A stretch of DNA of 64,000 nucleotides from Actinomycetota bacterium (lineage in GTDB: Bacteria; Actinomycetota; Actinomycetes; Mycobacteriales; Mycobacteriaceae). The position numbers and the translations under genes are program-made. Positions 45,719 to 55,658 of this stretch are shown here, in pieces. How positions within the stretch are numbered: the stretch's first letter is position 1; each line of letters begins with the position of its first letter. Under the pieces are notes generated by a model, which saw only the letters and a program-made list of their open reading frames with translations, was not told the DNA's origin and searched no databases. Location of the stretch: positions 146,256 through 210,255 of the forward strand of contig JAFDWN010000007.1 of assembly GCA_018268465.1 (NCBI GenBank), read 5' to 3'.

Positions 45719-46744
45719 GTGCCCGATGCGCGTCCCCAGCCGATCCTCACTCCGCTCACATCCGCGGCGATCTTCTTGGTCGCCACCATCGACGACGGGG
45801 GCGAGGCCGTCGTGCACGACGCGCTCTCCGGGCTGTCGGGTTTGGTGCGGGCGGTGGGTTTCCGGGTGCCGTCCTCGCGCCTGACCCTCGTGACGGGTGT
45901 CGGCGCGCAGGCATGGGATCGGTTGTTCGCCGGACCGCGGCCGGAAAAACTGCACCCCTTCGCCGAATTGAAGGGACGGCGCCACCACGCACCGTCGACG
46001 CCGGGTGACCTGCTGTTCCACATCCGCGGCGAGTCGATGGATGTGTGCTTCGAACTCGGCGGACGGATCCTGGCCACGATGGATGGCGCGGTTACCGTCG
46101 TCGACGAGGTACACGGATTCCGCTTCTTCGAGCAGCGCGACCTGCTCGGATTCGTCGACGGGACCGAGAACCCCGACGGACCCGAAGCCGTCGCCGCGGC
46201 GCAGATCGGTGCCGAAGATCCGGCGTTCGCAGGCGGCAGCTACGTCCACGTCCAGAAGTACGTCCACGATATGGCGGCCTGGAATGCGCTCAGCGTCGCC
46301 GAACAGGAACGGGTGATCGGACGCACCAAACTCGAGGACATCGAACTCGACGACGCCGTCAAACCGCCCAACTCGCATCTCGCGCTCAACGTCATCACCG
46401 ACGACGAGGGCAACGAGTTGCAGATCGTGCGCGCCAACATGCCCTTCGGGACGCTGGGCAGCGGCGAGTCGGGCACCTACTACATCGCCTACTCGGCCGA
46501 CCCGGACGTCACCGAACGGATGCTGCACAACATGTTCATCGGCGATCCGCCCGGCAACACCGACCGGATCCTGGATTTCTCGACCGCGCTGACCGGCGGG
46601 ATGTTCTTCACCCCGACCGCCGGCTTCCTCGACGGTCCGCCGCCCCTGCCTGCGGCACCCGCGGAAACGGACACCGTCACCGTCACAGCGGCCACCCCCT
46701 CCGACGGTTCACTTGCGATCGGCAGCCTGAAAGGACATCACTGA
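45719..46744 (+). CDS. dye-decolorizing peroxidase, encapsulin cargo
   Basis: A 341-residue heme peroxidase. The DyP signature GFVDGTENP (Asp147) and likely proximal His220 in PPNSHLALN are present. The C-terminus after a flexible linker ends DGSLAIGSLKGHH, the targeting peptide that loads DyP into encapsulin shells. No Tat signal, so it works inside the cytoplasmic compartment; oxidative-stress protection is known for the mycobacterial homolog. GTG start, leaderless. Its stop overlaps the encapsulin ATG (TGATG). Confidence 0.95.
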   Translation: MPDARPQPILTPLTSAAIFLVATIDDGGEAVVHDALSGLSGLVRAVGFRVPSSRLTLVTGVGAQAWDRLFAGPRPEKLHPFAELKGRRHHAPSTPGDLLFHIRGESMDVCFELGGRILATMDGAVTVVDEVHGFRFFEQRDLLGFVDGTENPDGPEAVAAAQIGAEDPAFAGGSYVHVQKYVHDMAAWNALSVAEQERVIGRTKLEDIELDDAVKPPNSHLALNVITDDEGNELQIVRANMPFGTLGSGESGTYYIAYSADPDVTERMLHNMFIGDPPGNTDRILDFSTALTGGMFFTPTAGFLDGPPPLPAAPAETDTVTVTAATPSDGSLAIGSLKGHH

Positions 46745-47541
46745 TGAACAACCTCTATCGCGAACTCGCGCCGATCACCGATGTGGCGTGGGCGCAGATC
46801 GAGGAGGAGGCCACCCGAACCTTCAAACGCCACATCGCCGGTCGCCGGGTGGTGGACGTCAGCGAGCCGGGCGGTCCGGTCACCGCCGCGGTCAGCACCG
46901 GTCATCTGGTCGACGTGGCCGCGCCCGGCGACGGTGTGGTGGCCCATCTGCGCCAGGCCCAACCGCTGGTACGGCTGCGCGTCCCGTTCACGGTCAGCCG
47001 CACGGACATCGACGACGTCGAACGCGGCTCGCAGGATTCCGATTGGGATCCCGTGAAGGACGCCGCCAAGAAACTGGCGTTCGTCGAGGATCGCGCGATC
47101 TTCGAGGGGTACGAGGCGGCGTCGATCGGTGGCATCCGCAAGTGCAGCTCCAACCCGGCGCTGGCACTGCCCGAGGACCCCCGCGAATACCCCGATGTAT
47201 TCGCCCAGGCCCTCTCGGAGCTGCGGCTGGCCGGTGTCGACGGCCCGTATTCGGTGCTGCTGTCGGCCGACGCCTACACCCTGGTAAGCGAGACCACCGA
47301 GCACGGATATCCGCTGCGCGAGCACCTCAACCGGCTGGTCGACGGCGACATCATCTGGGCTCCCGCGATCGACGGCGCGTTCGTATTGTCGACCCGCGGT
47401 GGCGATTTCGACCTCCAGCTGGGCACCGACGTGTCCATCGGTTATCTGTCGCACAACGCCGACACCGTCGAGCTGTACCTGCAGGAGACCCTGACGTTCC
47501 TGTGCTATACCGCCGAGGCCTCGGTCGCCCTGACCCCCTGA
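46744..47541 (+). CDS. encapsulin shell protein (Cfp29)
   Basis: A 265-residue HK97-fold protein, same length as Cfp29, which assembles a 60-subunit T=1 nanocompartment. The start MNNLYRELAPITDVAWAQI is the docking N-helix for cargo peptides; the rest holds P- and A-domain features such as WDPVKDAAKKLAFVEDRAIF. Coupled to the DyP gene by overlap. Note that a second HK97-fold protein, the satellite capsid, is in the same window but not closely similar. Confidence 0.96.
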   Translation: MNNLYRELAPITDVAWAQIEEEATRTFKRHIAGRRVVDVSEPGGPVTAAVSTGHLVDVAAPGDGVVAHLRQAQPLVRLRVPFTVSRTDIDDVERGSQDSDWDPVKDAAKKLAFVEDRAIFEGYEAASIGGIRKCSSNPALALPEDPREYPDVFAQALSELRLAGVDGPYSVLLSADAYTLVSETTEHGYPLREHLNRLVDGDIIWAPAIDGAFVLSTRGGDFDLQLGTDVSIGYLSHNADTVELYLQETLTFLCYTAEASVALTP

Positions 47542-47556
47542 CGCCCCCTCTCCGCC

Positions 47557-47616
47557 GCGAGCGTGCATGTTTGCGGCCGACACGCCGGGCAAATCATCGA
47601 GTTTGCGCACGCTCGC
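47557..47616. repeat. 60-bp palindromic dispersed repeat, copy 2
   Basis: Perfect 10-bp arms gcgagcgtgc (47557-47566) and gcacgctcgc (47607-47616), same total length and inner words as copy 1 at 27573-27632. It lies in the 116-bp gap between the convergent encapsulin and purQ genes and may end both transcripts. Confidence 0.75.
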
Positions 47617-47657
47617 GCGGGGAATGGGCGCCCGCTAGCGCCGCGGCGAAAAGTCGC

Positions 47658-48332
47658 TCAGACCGACAGCACCGCGTCCAGCAGCGAGTAGAACATGCCC
47701 AGACCGTCGTCGGACGGGCCGGTCAACGCCTCCGTGGCATGTTCGGGATGCGGCATCAGGCCGACCACCCGGCCGTTGGCCGAGCTGATGCCGGCGATGC
47801 CGCGCATCGATCCGTTGGCGTTGTCGCGGTAGCGGAACACCACCCGGCCCTCGCCCTCGAGTTCGTCGAGCACCGTCTCGCTGGCGACGTAACGCCCCTC
47901 CCCCGACTTCAGCGGGACGAGCAGATCGGCGCCCAGGTCGTAACGCGTGGTCCAGGCGGTCGTATTCGACGCCACCTCCAGCCAGACGTCGCGGCAGATG
48001 AAGTGCAGACCGGCATTGCGGGTCAGTGCCCCCGGCAGCAGACCCGCCTCGCACAGCACCTGGAATCCGTTGCAGATGCCCAGCACCGGCAACCCGCGTC
48101 CGGCCGCCTCGATCACCTCGCCCATGACGGGCGCGAATTTGGCGATCGCCCCGCAGCGCAGGTAGTCGCCGTAGGAGAAGCCGCCGGGGACGATGACAGC
48201 GTCCACGCCCTTCAGGTCGGCGTCGCCGTGCCAGAGGTTCACCGCCTCACCGCCGGCGAGCCGCACCGCACGCGCGGCGTCGACGTCGTCGAGAGTGCCG
48301 GGGAAGGTGATCACACCCACCCGGGCGGTCAT
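47658..48332 (-). CDS. purQ: FGAM synthase glutaminase subunit PurQ
   Basis: A 224-residue class I glutamine amidotransferase that passes ammonia to PurL. Catalytic Cys87 lies in GICNGFQVL, and His/Glu in LMPHPEHA near residue 195. The start ATG lies 28 bp after purS, its regular partner. [13 protein letters not shown] is another strong PurQ mark. Convergent with encapsulin. Confidence 0.97.
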   Translation of the reverse strand: MTARVGVITFPGTLDDVDAARAVRLAGGEAVNLWHGDADLKGVDAVIVPGGFSYGDYLRCGAIAKFAPVMGEVIEAAGRGLPVLGICNGFQVLCEAGLLPGALTRNAGLHFICRDVWLEVASNTTAWTTRYDLGADLLVPLKSGEGRYVASETVLDELEGEGRVVFRYRDNANGSMRGIAGISSANGRVVGLMPHPEHATEALTGPSDDGLGMFYSLLDAVLSV

Positions 48333-48360
48333 GCCGTCGCCCCGCGGGAGCGTTCGCCGG

Positions 48361-48600
48361 TCACGACGGCTCCCTGCTCACCGACCAGTCCTCGATGACG
48401 GTGTTCGCCAGAAGTGATTCGGCGATCTCGGCGACCGTCTCGTCGGCCACCCCGTCGTCGACCTCAAGCTCGAAACGCTTGCCCTGACGCACATCTGAGA
48501 TGCCCGCCACACCGAGACGACCCAGGGCGCCGACAATCGCCTGCCCCTGTGGGTCGAGGATCTCGGCCTTGGGCATCACATGCACAACGACCCGGGCCAC
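48361..48600 (-). CDS. purS: FGAM synthase small subunit PurS
   Basis: A 79-residue protein needed to join PurQ and Pur[22 protein letters not shown] and [12 protein letters not shown] are typical PurS strands. GTG start at 48600. The purS-purQ pair lies apart from purL in this genome region, with 5 kb between. No other gene overlaps. Confidence 0.95.
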   Translation of the reverse strand: MARVVVHVMPKAEILDPQGQAIVGALGRLGVAGISDVRQGKRFELEVDDGVADETVAEIAESLLANTVIEDWSVSREPS

Positions 48601-48671
48601 GCGCGGCTCCTTATCATGTCGGCTGCAGACTGCTCGGCGAACACTCTACCGGCGGCGCCCGGCCACCCGCC

Positions 48672-49346
48672 TCACGGGCACGAGCCGATGTAGGCCGTGC
48701 ACAGCGGTGCGATCATGGCGTCGAACACCTGCACGTCGGGGACGGGTGGCCAGTCGGTCAGGGGCGGCGCGGCGGACCACAGCGCCAACTCCACCACGCT
48801 GCTGCTGCGGGGATGTGCGACGAGGTACTGGTGCAGTACCCGCAGGCCGTCGATGCTGACGACGGCGGCGAGGCGTTCGGGTTCGTCGGTCGTGACCGAC
48901 GGCGACGCGGCCGGCGCCGTGAGCTGGCAGGCACGGAGATTCGCCGAGGCGGTCCGCAGCACCGACAGTGCGTCCTGACCGCCGCGCCACGTCTCACCGC
49001 GCCAGTGCACCACCTGGGTCTGGAGTTGCCACTGCCCGTCCGGTTGGGGCACCGCCGCGCGGGCGGCCACGGCGTAGACGCGCGGGTCTGCGAAGACGGG
49101 CGGCGTGACGCATTCGTCCTCGAACCGGAATCGGGGCGACGGCGCCGTGACGGCGATGCCGGCCAGGCCGGGCCAGTGGTACACGGCGTCGAGGGGGACG
49201 GCGGTCGTGTCGATCCATGCCGAATCGGGGATGCGATCGCACACGGGCGGGCAATCGGCGGGTTGTCCGGACGCGGGAGCGACAACGGCGACCGCCGACC
49301 CGCAGACAGCCACCGCGACGGCGAGCACCGCCCGCAGCATTCGCAT
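48672..49346 (-). CDS. secreted protein of unknown function
   Basis: A 224-residue exported protein. The signal peptide LRAVLAVAVAVCGSAVAVVAPASG (cleavage near residue 28) is followed by a domain with five or six cysteines (ADCPPVCDR near the start, ECV, ACQL, LCTAYIGSC at the end), suggesting disulfides. No family I recognise by name; mycobacterial exported proteins of this size occur next to purS. It may share the purS promoter strand, 71 bp upstream of it. Confidence 0.75.
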   Translation of the reverse strand: MRMLRAVLAVAVAVCGSAVAVVAPASGQPADCPPVCDRIPDSAWIDTTAVPLDAVYHWPGLAGIAVTAPSPRFRFEDECVTPPVFADPRVYAVAARAAVPQPDGQWQLQTQVVHWRGETWRGGQDALSVLRTASANLRACQLTAPAASPSVTTDEPERLAAVVSIDGLRVLHQYLVAHPRSSSVVELALWSAAPPLTDWPPVPDVQVFDAMIAPLCTAYIGSCP

Positions 49347-49390
49347 CGCATCCCCCGTTTACCGCGCCCCTTGCGCGCCACAATATAGGG

Positions 49391-50044
49391 ATGCAGCTCA
49401 CGCATTTCGGCCATTCGTGCCTACTGGCGAGTTTCCCCGACGGTTCCGGCGCCGACACCACGTTGTTGTTCGATCCGGGCAACTTCTCCCACGGATTCGA
49501 GGGCCTCACCGGACTGGCGGCGATCCTGATCACCCACCAGCATCCCGACCATGCCGATCCCGCGCGCCTGCCCGCGCTGGTGGAGGCCAACCCGTCGGCG
49601 CAGTTCTACGCCGACCCGCAGACCGCCGCGCAGCTGGGTGGGCCCTGGCGCGCGGTGCACGCCGGCGACGAATTCACCGTCGGTGGTCTGCGGGTGCGGG
49701 GCGTGGGTGGACGCCACGCGGTGATCCATCCGGAGATCCCGGTGATCGACAACATCTCCTATCTCATCGGTGACGGCGACCATCCGGCCCGGCTGATGCA
49801 TCCCGGCGACGCCTTGTTCACCCCCGGTGAGCCGGTCGACGTGCTGGCCACCCCCGCGGCCGCCCCGTGGATGAAGATCTCCGAGGCCGTCGAGTATCTG
49901 CGCGCCGTCGCGCCCAGCCGGGCCGTGCCCATCCACCAGGCGATCATCGATCCGTCGGCGCGCGGTATCTACTACGGGCGGCTCACCGAGATGACCGACA
50001 CCGATTTCCAGGTCCTCGAACCGGAGAACGGCACCGAGTTCTGA
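49391..50044 (+). CDS. metallo-beta-lactamase-fold hydrolase
   Basis: A 217-residue hydrolase of the UlaG/YycJ-like group. MQLTHFGHSCLLA at the start, the metal motif HQHPDHAD (about 51-58), then NISYLI and HPGDALF give the zinc ligands. It equals Rv0786c by order. Substrate unknown; related enzymes act on lactones or phosphodiesters. The ATG at 49391 has no clear ribosome site. Convergent with the flavoprotein gene, 15 bp apart. Confidence 0.85.
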   Translation: MQLTHFGHSCLLASFPDGSGADTTLLFDPGNFSHGFEGLTGLAAILITHQHPDHADPARLPALVEANPSAQFYADPQTAAQLGGPWRAVHAGDEFTVGGLRVRGVGGRHAVIHPEIPVIDNISYLIGDGDHPARLMHPGDALFTPGEPVDVLATPAAAPWMKISEAVEYLRAVAPSRAVPIHQAIIDPSARGIYYGRLTEMTDTDFQVLEPENGTEF

Positions 50045-50059
50045 TCCACTGCGGTCCCC

Positions 50060-51694
50060 TCAGCCCGCGGCGCGTCCCGCCGCACGGCCCGAGAAGATGC
50101 AGCCGCCCAGGAACGTACCCTCCAGCGACCGGTACCCGTGTACGCCGCCGCCGCCGAATCCGGCTGCCTCCCCGGCGGCGTACAGCCCGTCGAACACCGA
50201 GCCGTCCGATTTGAGCACTCGTGCATCCAGATCGGTTTCCAAGCCGCCCAACGATTTACGCGTCAGGATGTGTAACTTGACCGCGATGAGAGGTCCGGCT
50301 TTGGGGTCGGTGAGGCGGTGCGGCGCGACGACGCGGGTGAAGCGGTCGCCGAGGTAGGTGCGCGCCGAACGGATCGCCGTGATCTGGGTGTCCTTGGTGA
50401 ATCGATTGGCCACCTCGCGATCGCGCGCCGTCACCTCCGCCTCCACGGTGGCCAGGTCCAGCGGCACGACGTCGGGCACCGCATTCATCGCGTACACCAA
50501 CTCCGGCAACGATTTCGCGGTGACGAAGTCCACCCCGCGGTCGACGAATGCCTGCACCGGCGCCGGCGCCCCCGGCTTCACCCTGGCCAGCACATCGCGG
50601 ATGCTGCGCCCGGTCAGATCGGGGTTCTGCTCCTGCCCGGACAGTGCGAACTCCTTGGCGATGATGCGCGCGTTGAGGATGAACCACGTGTAGTCCTGCC
50701 CCGTGCGGCAGATGTACTCGAGCGTGCCGAGGGTGTCGAAGCCCGGGTACAGCGGTGCGGGCAGCCGTTTGCCGTTGGCGTCCAGCCACAGCGACGACGG
50801 CGCGGGCAGGATCCGGATTCCGTGCGCGGGCCAGATGGGGTCGTAGTTGGTGATGCCTTCGGTGTAGTGCCACATCCGGTCGCCGTTGATCACACGGGCG
50901 CCCGCGGATTCGCTGATGCCGATCATTCGTCCGTCGACATGCGCGGGCACCCCGCTGAGCAGCTGGTCGGGCACCCTGCCCATCCGGGACGGCCAGTTCT
51001 TGCGCACCAGGTCGTGGTTTCCGCCGATGCCGCCGGTGGCCACGATGACGGCGTCGGCCCGGAATTCGAACTCGCCGACGGTATCCCGTGAGGACGGCAC
51101 CGCGCGAGGTTGTGTCGACGGAACCAGGACCGCGCCGCGGACACCGGTGACCACGCCGGACTCCACGATCAGTTCGTCGACGCGGTGGCGGTGGGCGAAC
51201 CGCACCGCCGGCCCTGCCGATGCCAGCCGCCGCGCGAAGATTCCGACGATCTCCGGGCCCGTGCCCCAGGTGATGTGGAACCGGGGCACCGAGTTGCCGT
51301 GTCCGCGTGCGTCGTATCCGCCGCGTTCGGCCCAGCCGACGAGCGGGAAGATGCGCAGGCCCCGGTCGTGCAGCCAGCTGCGTTTCTCACCGGCGGCGAA
51401 GTCGACGTAGGCGTGTGCCCACTGCCGCGGCCAGTGATCTTCGGGGCGGTCGAATCCCGCGGTGCCCAGCCAGTCCTGCAGCGCCAGCTCGTGGCTGTCG
51501 CGGATACCCAGCCGCCGCTGCTCGGGACTGTCGACGAGGAACAGTCCGCCGAACGACCAAAACGCCTGCCCGCCGACGTTGGCCTCGTTCTCCTGGTCCA
51601 CGATCAACACCCGTCGCCCGCGGTCGACCAGCTCGCACGCGGCGACCAGGCCCGCCAGTCCGGCTCCCACGACGATGACGTCGGCATCTGCCAT
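50060..51694 (-). CDS. FAD-binding dehydrogenase (ketosteroid dehydrogenase-like)
   Basis: A 544-residue flavoprotein. N-terminal FAD motif DVIVVGAGLAGLVAACEL and late GGVHGYRSLEGTFLGGCIFSGRAAG define the succinate-dehydrogenase/3-ketosteroid-dehydrogenase class. It matches Rv0785. The ATG at 51694 is used rather than a TTG at 51703. Substrate unknown; steroid or quinone-like compounds are possible. Next to a DUF2334 gene on the same strand. Confidence 0.87.
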   Translation of the reverse strand: MADADVIVVGAGLAGLVAACELVDRGRRVLIVDQENEANVGGQAFWSFGGLFLVDSPEQRRLGIRDSHELALQDWLGTAGFDRPEDHWPRQWAHAYVDFAAGEKRSWLHDRGLRIFPLVGWAERGGYDARGHGNSVPRFHITWGTGPEIVGIFARRLASAGPAVRFAHRHRVDELIVESGVVTGVRGAVLVPSTQPRAVPSSRDTVGEFEFRADAVIVATGGIGGNHDLVRKNWPSRMGRVPDQLLSGVPAHVDGRMIGISESAGARVINGDRMWHYTEGITNYDPIWPAHGIRILPAPSSLWLDANGKRLPAPLYPGFDTLGTLEYICRTGQDYTWFILNARIIAKEFALSGQEQNPDLTGRSIRDVLARVKPGAPAPVQAFVDRGVDFVTAKSLPELVYAMNAVPDVVPLDLATVEAEVTARDREVANRFTKDTQITAIRSARTYLGDRFTRVVAPHRLTDPKAGPLIAVKLHILTRKSLGGLETDLDARVLKSDGSVFDGLYAAGEAAGFGGGGVHGYRSLEGTFLGGCIFSGRAAGRAAG

Positions 51695-51716
51695 GGACGC
51701 CAATGTAGCGGTCGGT

Positions 51717-52421
51717 TCAGGCGGCGTCGGTCAGTGCCGGGTAGGGCTGCCACCGGTAGACGCCGGGGACACATTCGTGCAGGAGGGACAGGTCCACCGC
51801 GTCGAGCATCGCCTGGTGCGGTCCCGGCCTGCGCAGCTGGCGCGCGGAGACGGCGAGTCTGACCAGTCCGCCGCGCCGCGCGGTGCGTTCGGCCGAAAGC
51901 ACCAGCGTCCTGCACCACCACGGCTCGGTGAGGAATCCCTCGCCGATGCCGAGCACTCGCGCACGCGTCGTCGTCCGCCGCACCAGGTCGGTCACACCCG
52001 TCATCCCGGCCAGCAGCCGAAAGCCGTTGCGAGGCAGCGCGACGGATGTGCCCTCGGAGGCGTTCCAGCCGGGTGCGGCGAACAGTCGTGTCCGCAGGCC
52101 GAGGTGTTCGAGCACGCGGTCGGCGCCCATCAGCCGCAGATTCGCTTCGTGGGCCTGCAGTGCGGCGAACTCGCCGCGGCGTTTCTTGGTGGCCGCGGCG
52201 TCGTAACCGTTGAGGACGAGGGCGTCGCCGGCGCGGCGCCGGCCCGCGAGCCATTCGACGGTGTCGTGGTCACGGTCGAGCCGGTAGCCGCCCTTGAGCC
52301 GGGGCGCCACCAGCAGCGACAGCGGGACTTTGCGCGCGTCCAGTTCCGCGCAGAAGGCGCGGAGGCCGGGCAGTGTGCGCTCGTTGATCCCCGAGACGGA
52401 GACGATCAGTTCTCCAGCCAC
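51717..52421 (-). CDS. DUF2334 polysaccharide deacetylase-like protein
   Basis: A 234-residue protein of the DUF2334 family with the NodB-like barrel pattern: LIVSVSGINERTLPGLRAF, SLLVAPRLKGG, LVLNGYDA and LFAAPGWN. The usual catalytic Asp/His of deacetylases are not all evident, so activity is uncertain. Matches Rv0784. It lies 22 bp upstream of the flavoprotein gene and likely shares a transcript. Confidence 0.82.
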   Translation of the reverse strand: MAGELIVSVSGINERTLPGLRAFCAELDARKVPLSLLVAPRLKGGYRLDRDHDTVEWLAGRRRAGDALVLNGYDAAATKKRRGEFAALQAHEANLRLMGADRVLEHLGLRTRLFAAPGWNASEGTSVALPRNGFRLLAGMTGVTDLVRRTTTRARVLGIGEGFLTEPWWCRTLVLSAERTARRGGLVRLAVSARQLRRPGPHQAMLDAVDLSLLHECVPGVYRWQPYPALTDAA

Positions 52422-52520
52422 GATGGACAGTCTGCCGGCGCCAGGTGTCAGGACGGTTGCGGGGAGATCGACGTCATCTGTCGCCCAGCTGGCCGTTGAG
52501 ACCTGGCCGTCCGGGTGCGG

Positions 52521-54674
52521 TCAGGACTCCGGACCGCCGAACAGGCTGTCCACCTGGCCGCCGGCGTGGCTGTCGCCGTCCGCGGTCGCCAGCACCCACG
52601 CGTACTGGAACGCTGCCTCTTTCCACCGTTCGTACCGCCCGCTGATACCGCCGTGGCCTGCGCTCATCTCGGTCTTCAGCAGCACCGGCCGGGAGCCGCT
52701 CTGGGTGTGACGCAGGGCGGCAACCCATTTGGCGGGTTCGACGTAGTACACCCGGGTGTCGTTGAGCGACGTCATAGCCAGGATGGCCGGATACTCCACC
52801 GCCGCGACGTTCTCGTAGGGCGAGTACGACTTCATGTAGTCGTAGACGTCCTTGTCTTCCAAGGGGTTTCCCCATTCGTCCCATTCGGTGACGGTCAGCG
52901 GCAGCGACGGGTCGAGGATGGTTGTCAGCGGGTCGACGAACGGCACCTGCGCCAGGATGCCGGCGAAGAGGTGCGGTGCCATGTTGGCGACCGCACCCAT
53001 GAGCAGGCCTCCCGCGCTGCCGCCGAGCGCCACCAGGGCGGCCGGTCGGGTGACGTCGGTGGCGACGAGATGTTCTGCGACGGCGATGAAGTCGGTGAAG
53101 GTGTTCTTCTTCTCGAGCAGTTTGCCGTGCTCGTACCAGGGCCTGCCGAGCTCACCGCCGCCGCGCACGTGCGCGACCGCGAACACCACGCCGCGGTCCA
53201 GCAGCGACAGTCGTGCGATGGAGAACCGCGGATCCTCACAGGATTCGTAGGCGCCGTAGCCGTAGAGCACCGCGGGGGCCGGGAACTGCAGCCCGGCGCG
53301 GTGGACGATCGAGATCGGCACCCGCACACCGTCGGCGGCCACCGCCCATTCCCTGCGTTCGACGTAGTCGTCGGGATGGTAGTGGCCGAGGACGGGCTGC
53401 TCGCGCAGCAGTGTGCGGTCCCCACTGAGCAGGTCGATGTCGTAGATGCGCACGGGCGTGACGAAGGACGTGGCGCCCACCCGCAGCCGCGGCGCCGACC
53501 AGTTGGGGTTGGCGCCCAGTCCGGCCGAGGTCAGCTCGGACTCGAAGGTGATGTCCTCGGGACGGCCGTACACCCCTCCGTCACCCCGGTTGAGGATGGG
53601 CCACAGCTGGATCCGCGGCAGCGCCTCGCTGCGGTAGCTGACCACCAGATGATCTTCGAAGGCGTCGACCGCGTCCAGCCGCACGTCGGGGCGGTGCTCG
53701 ATGAGCGTCCGGACGGCGGTCGGGTCGGCCACCGGCGCTTCGACCAGGGTGAAGTTCTCCGCGCCGTCGTTGTTCAGGATGAGGAATCGGTCCTCACCAC
53801 CGACGACGGCGTGTTCCACGGAATATTCGACGAGTTCGCGGCGCGGCCACACGACGGTGAATTCGGCCTGCGGATCCCCGGCGTCGGCGTAGCGCACCTC
53901 GGAGGTGACCGCACTGCCCGCCGCGATGACCACGTATCTGTTGCTGCGTGTCCGTCCCACCCCGAGCCAGAACCGTTCGTCGGCTTCGTGGTGGACCTTC
54001 TCGGCGGGCAGCCCCGAACCCAGCCGGTGGCGCCACACCGTGTCGGGCCGCCACGAATCGTCGACGGTGACGTAGTAGACCGTGTGGTTGTCGGTGGCCC
54101 ACGTGGCGCCGGCGCCGATACCCACAATCGTGTCGGCGTATTGCCGACCGGTGCGTAAATCCCTGAACCGCAGCGTGTATCGCTCGTCGCCGACGGTGTC
54201 GACGGAGTAGGCGAGGACGTTGCCGTCGGGACTGACGGTGGCCGCACCCAGGGAGAAGAAGTCGTGGCCCTGCGCTTCGACGTTCTCGTCGAGCAGGATC
54301 TGCTCGCCGGGGATCGGCGTGTGCTCGTCGAGGGTGGGCGGTGTCCAGTCGTCGGGATCGGTGACCGGGCAGCGGCACTGCACGCCGTACTGCTTGCCCT
54401 CGAAGCTGCGCCCGTAGTACCACCACTCGCCGCGCCGCGTCGGCACCGAAAGGTCGGTTTCCTTGGTGCGGGCCTTGATCTCCTCGAAGATCTTCTGCCG
54501 CAACGGTGCCAGGTGTGCGGTCGCGGCTTCGGTGTAGTCGTTCTCGGCGGTCAGATGGTCGATGACCTCCGGGCTGGACTTCTCGCGCAACCATTCGTAG
54601 GGGTCGACGAACACATCGCCGTGGAATTCGCGGCGCGAGTCGACACGTTTGGCGATGGGCGGTGTGGGGTTCAT
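52521..54674 (-). CDS. ptrB: prolyl oligopeptidase / oligopeptidase B, intact
   Basis: A 717-residue serine peptidase. The N-terminal half is the seven-bladed propeller; the C-terminal hydrolase has nucleophile [10 protein letters not shown] (about 575), Asp in LNDTRVYY, and His in AGHGG. It cleaves peptides after basic residues. I recall that M. tuberculosis carries it as two ORFs (ptrBa, ptrBb), but here it is one unbroken frame. ATG overlaps the purC stop (ATGA), so it is coupled to purC. Confidence 0.93.
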   Translation of the reverse strand: MNPTPPIAKRVDSRREFHGDVFVDPYEWLREKSSPEVIDHLTAENDYTEAATAHLAPLRQKIFEEIKARTKETDLSVPTRRGEWWYYGRSFEGKQYGVQCRCPVTDPDDWTPPTLDEHTPIPGEQILLDENVEAQGHDFFSLGAATVSPDGNVLAYSVDTVGDERYTLRFRDLRTGRQYADTIVGIGAGATWATDNHTVYYVTVDDSWRPDTVWRHRLGSGLPAEKVHHEADERFWLGVGRTRSNRYVVIAAGSAVTSEVRYADAGDPQAEFTVVWPRRELVEYSVEHAVVGGEDRFLILNNDGAENFTLVEAPVADPTAVRTLIEHRPDVRLDAVDAFEDHLVVSYRSEALPRIQLWPILNRGDGGVYGRPEDITFESELTSAGLGANPNWSAPRLRVGATSFVTPVRIYDIDLLSGDRTLLREQPVLGHYHPDDYVERREWAVAADGVRVPISIVHRAGLQFPAPAVLYGYGAYESCEDPRFSIARLSLLDRGVVFAVAHVRGGGELGRPWYEHGKLLEKKNTFTDFIAVAEHLVATDVTRPAALVALGGSAGGLLMGAVANMAPHLFAGILAQVPFVDPLTTILDPSLPLTVTEWDEWGNPLEDKDVYDYMKSYSPYENVAAVEYPAILAMTSLNDTRVYYVEPAKWVAALRHTQSGSRPVLLKTEMSAGHGGISGRYERWKEAAFQYAWVLATADGDSHAGGQVDSLFGGPES

Positions 54675-55564
54675 GCCGCCGGTCCGATCCAGTCGCTGAA
54701 GCGCAATCCCGAAATCCGTTCGTAGGCCTCGATATAACGGGATCGGGTGGCGTCGACGATCTCGGGTGGCAGCGGCGGTGGCGGGTTGTCGCCGGCACGG
54801 TCCCACCCCGACTCGGGCCCGGTCAGCCAGTTGCGGACGAATTGTTTGTCGAAGCTGGGCTGTACGACCCCCTGCCGGTAGGTGTCGGCGGGCCAGTACC
54901 GCGAGGAGTCGGGGGTGAAGACCTCGTCGGCGAGCAGCAGGTTGCCGTCCCGGTCGACGCCGAACTCGAATTTGGTGTCGGCGACGATGATTCCGCGGGT
55001 CAAGGCGTGGTCGGCGCCCTGGATGTAGGTCTGCAGGGTTCGTTCGCGTAGTTGGTCGGCGCGCACCGCGCCGACGAGTTCGATCACCTCGGCGTAGGAG
55101 ATGTTCTCGTCGTGTTGTCCCAGTTCGGCTTTCGTGGCGGGGGTGAACAGCGGCTCGGCGAATCTGCTTGCCTCGTCCAACCCGGGCGGCAGCGTGATGC
55201 CGCACAGCGTGCCGGTCTTGCGGTAGTCGATCAGGCCCGAGCCCGTCAGGTAGCCCCTGGCCACGCATTCCACGGGCAGCATGTCCAGTTGCCGTACCAC
55301 CTGGGCGCGGCCCAGCACCTCGTCGGGGATCCGCTCGTCGTCGGGTGGGCCGGCCAGGTGGTTGGGCGCGTCGACGTAGTCGAAGAAGAACGTGCTCATG
55401 GCCGTGAGGATGCGGCCCTTGTCGGGGATCTCGCTGTCCAGGACGAAGTCGTATGCGGAGATCCGGTCGGAGGCGACGATCAGGAGGTGGTTGTCGTCGA
55501 CGCGGTAGAGCTCGCGAACCTTACCGCTGGCCAGATGCTGGTAGTCGGACAGAGCGGGGCGCAT
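54671..55564 (-). CDS. purC: SAICAR synthetase PurC
   Basis: A 297-residue enzyme that joins aspartate to [26 protein letters not shown] at the start binds [17 protein letters not shown] and DTKFEFGVD are the family marks. ATG at 55564. It precedes ptrB with a 4-bp overlap. Length is typical. Confidence 0.97.
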   Translation of the reverse strand: MRPALSDYQHLASGKVRELYRVDDNHLLIVASDRISAYDFVLDSEIPDKGRILTAMSTFFFDYVDAPNHLAGPPDDERIPDEVLGRAQVVRQLDMLPVECVARGYLTGSGLIDYRKTGTLCGITLPPGLDEASRFAEPLFTPATKAELGQHDENISYAEVIELVGAVRADQLRERTLQTYIQGADHALTRGIIVADTKFEFGVDRDGNLLLADEVFTPDSSRYWPADTYRQGVVQPSFDKQFVRNWLTGPESGWDRAGDNPPPPLPPEIVDATRSRYIEAYERISGLRFSDWIGPAA

Positions 55565-55658
55565 CGGGACAGCTTAGTTGGCCGTGCCGCGGCGTCCGCT
55601 CACCCGGTCGGATGGTCGCCTCTGCCCACCGGCGCCGCGATCCGGCAGCATCATCGCC

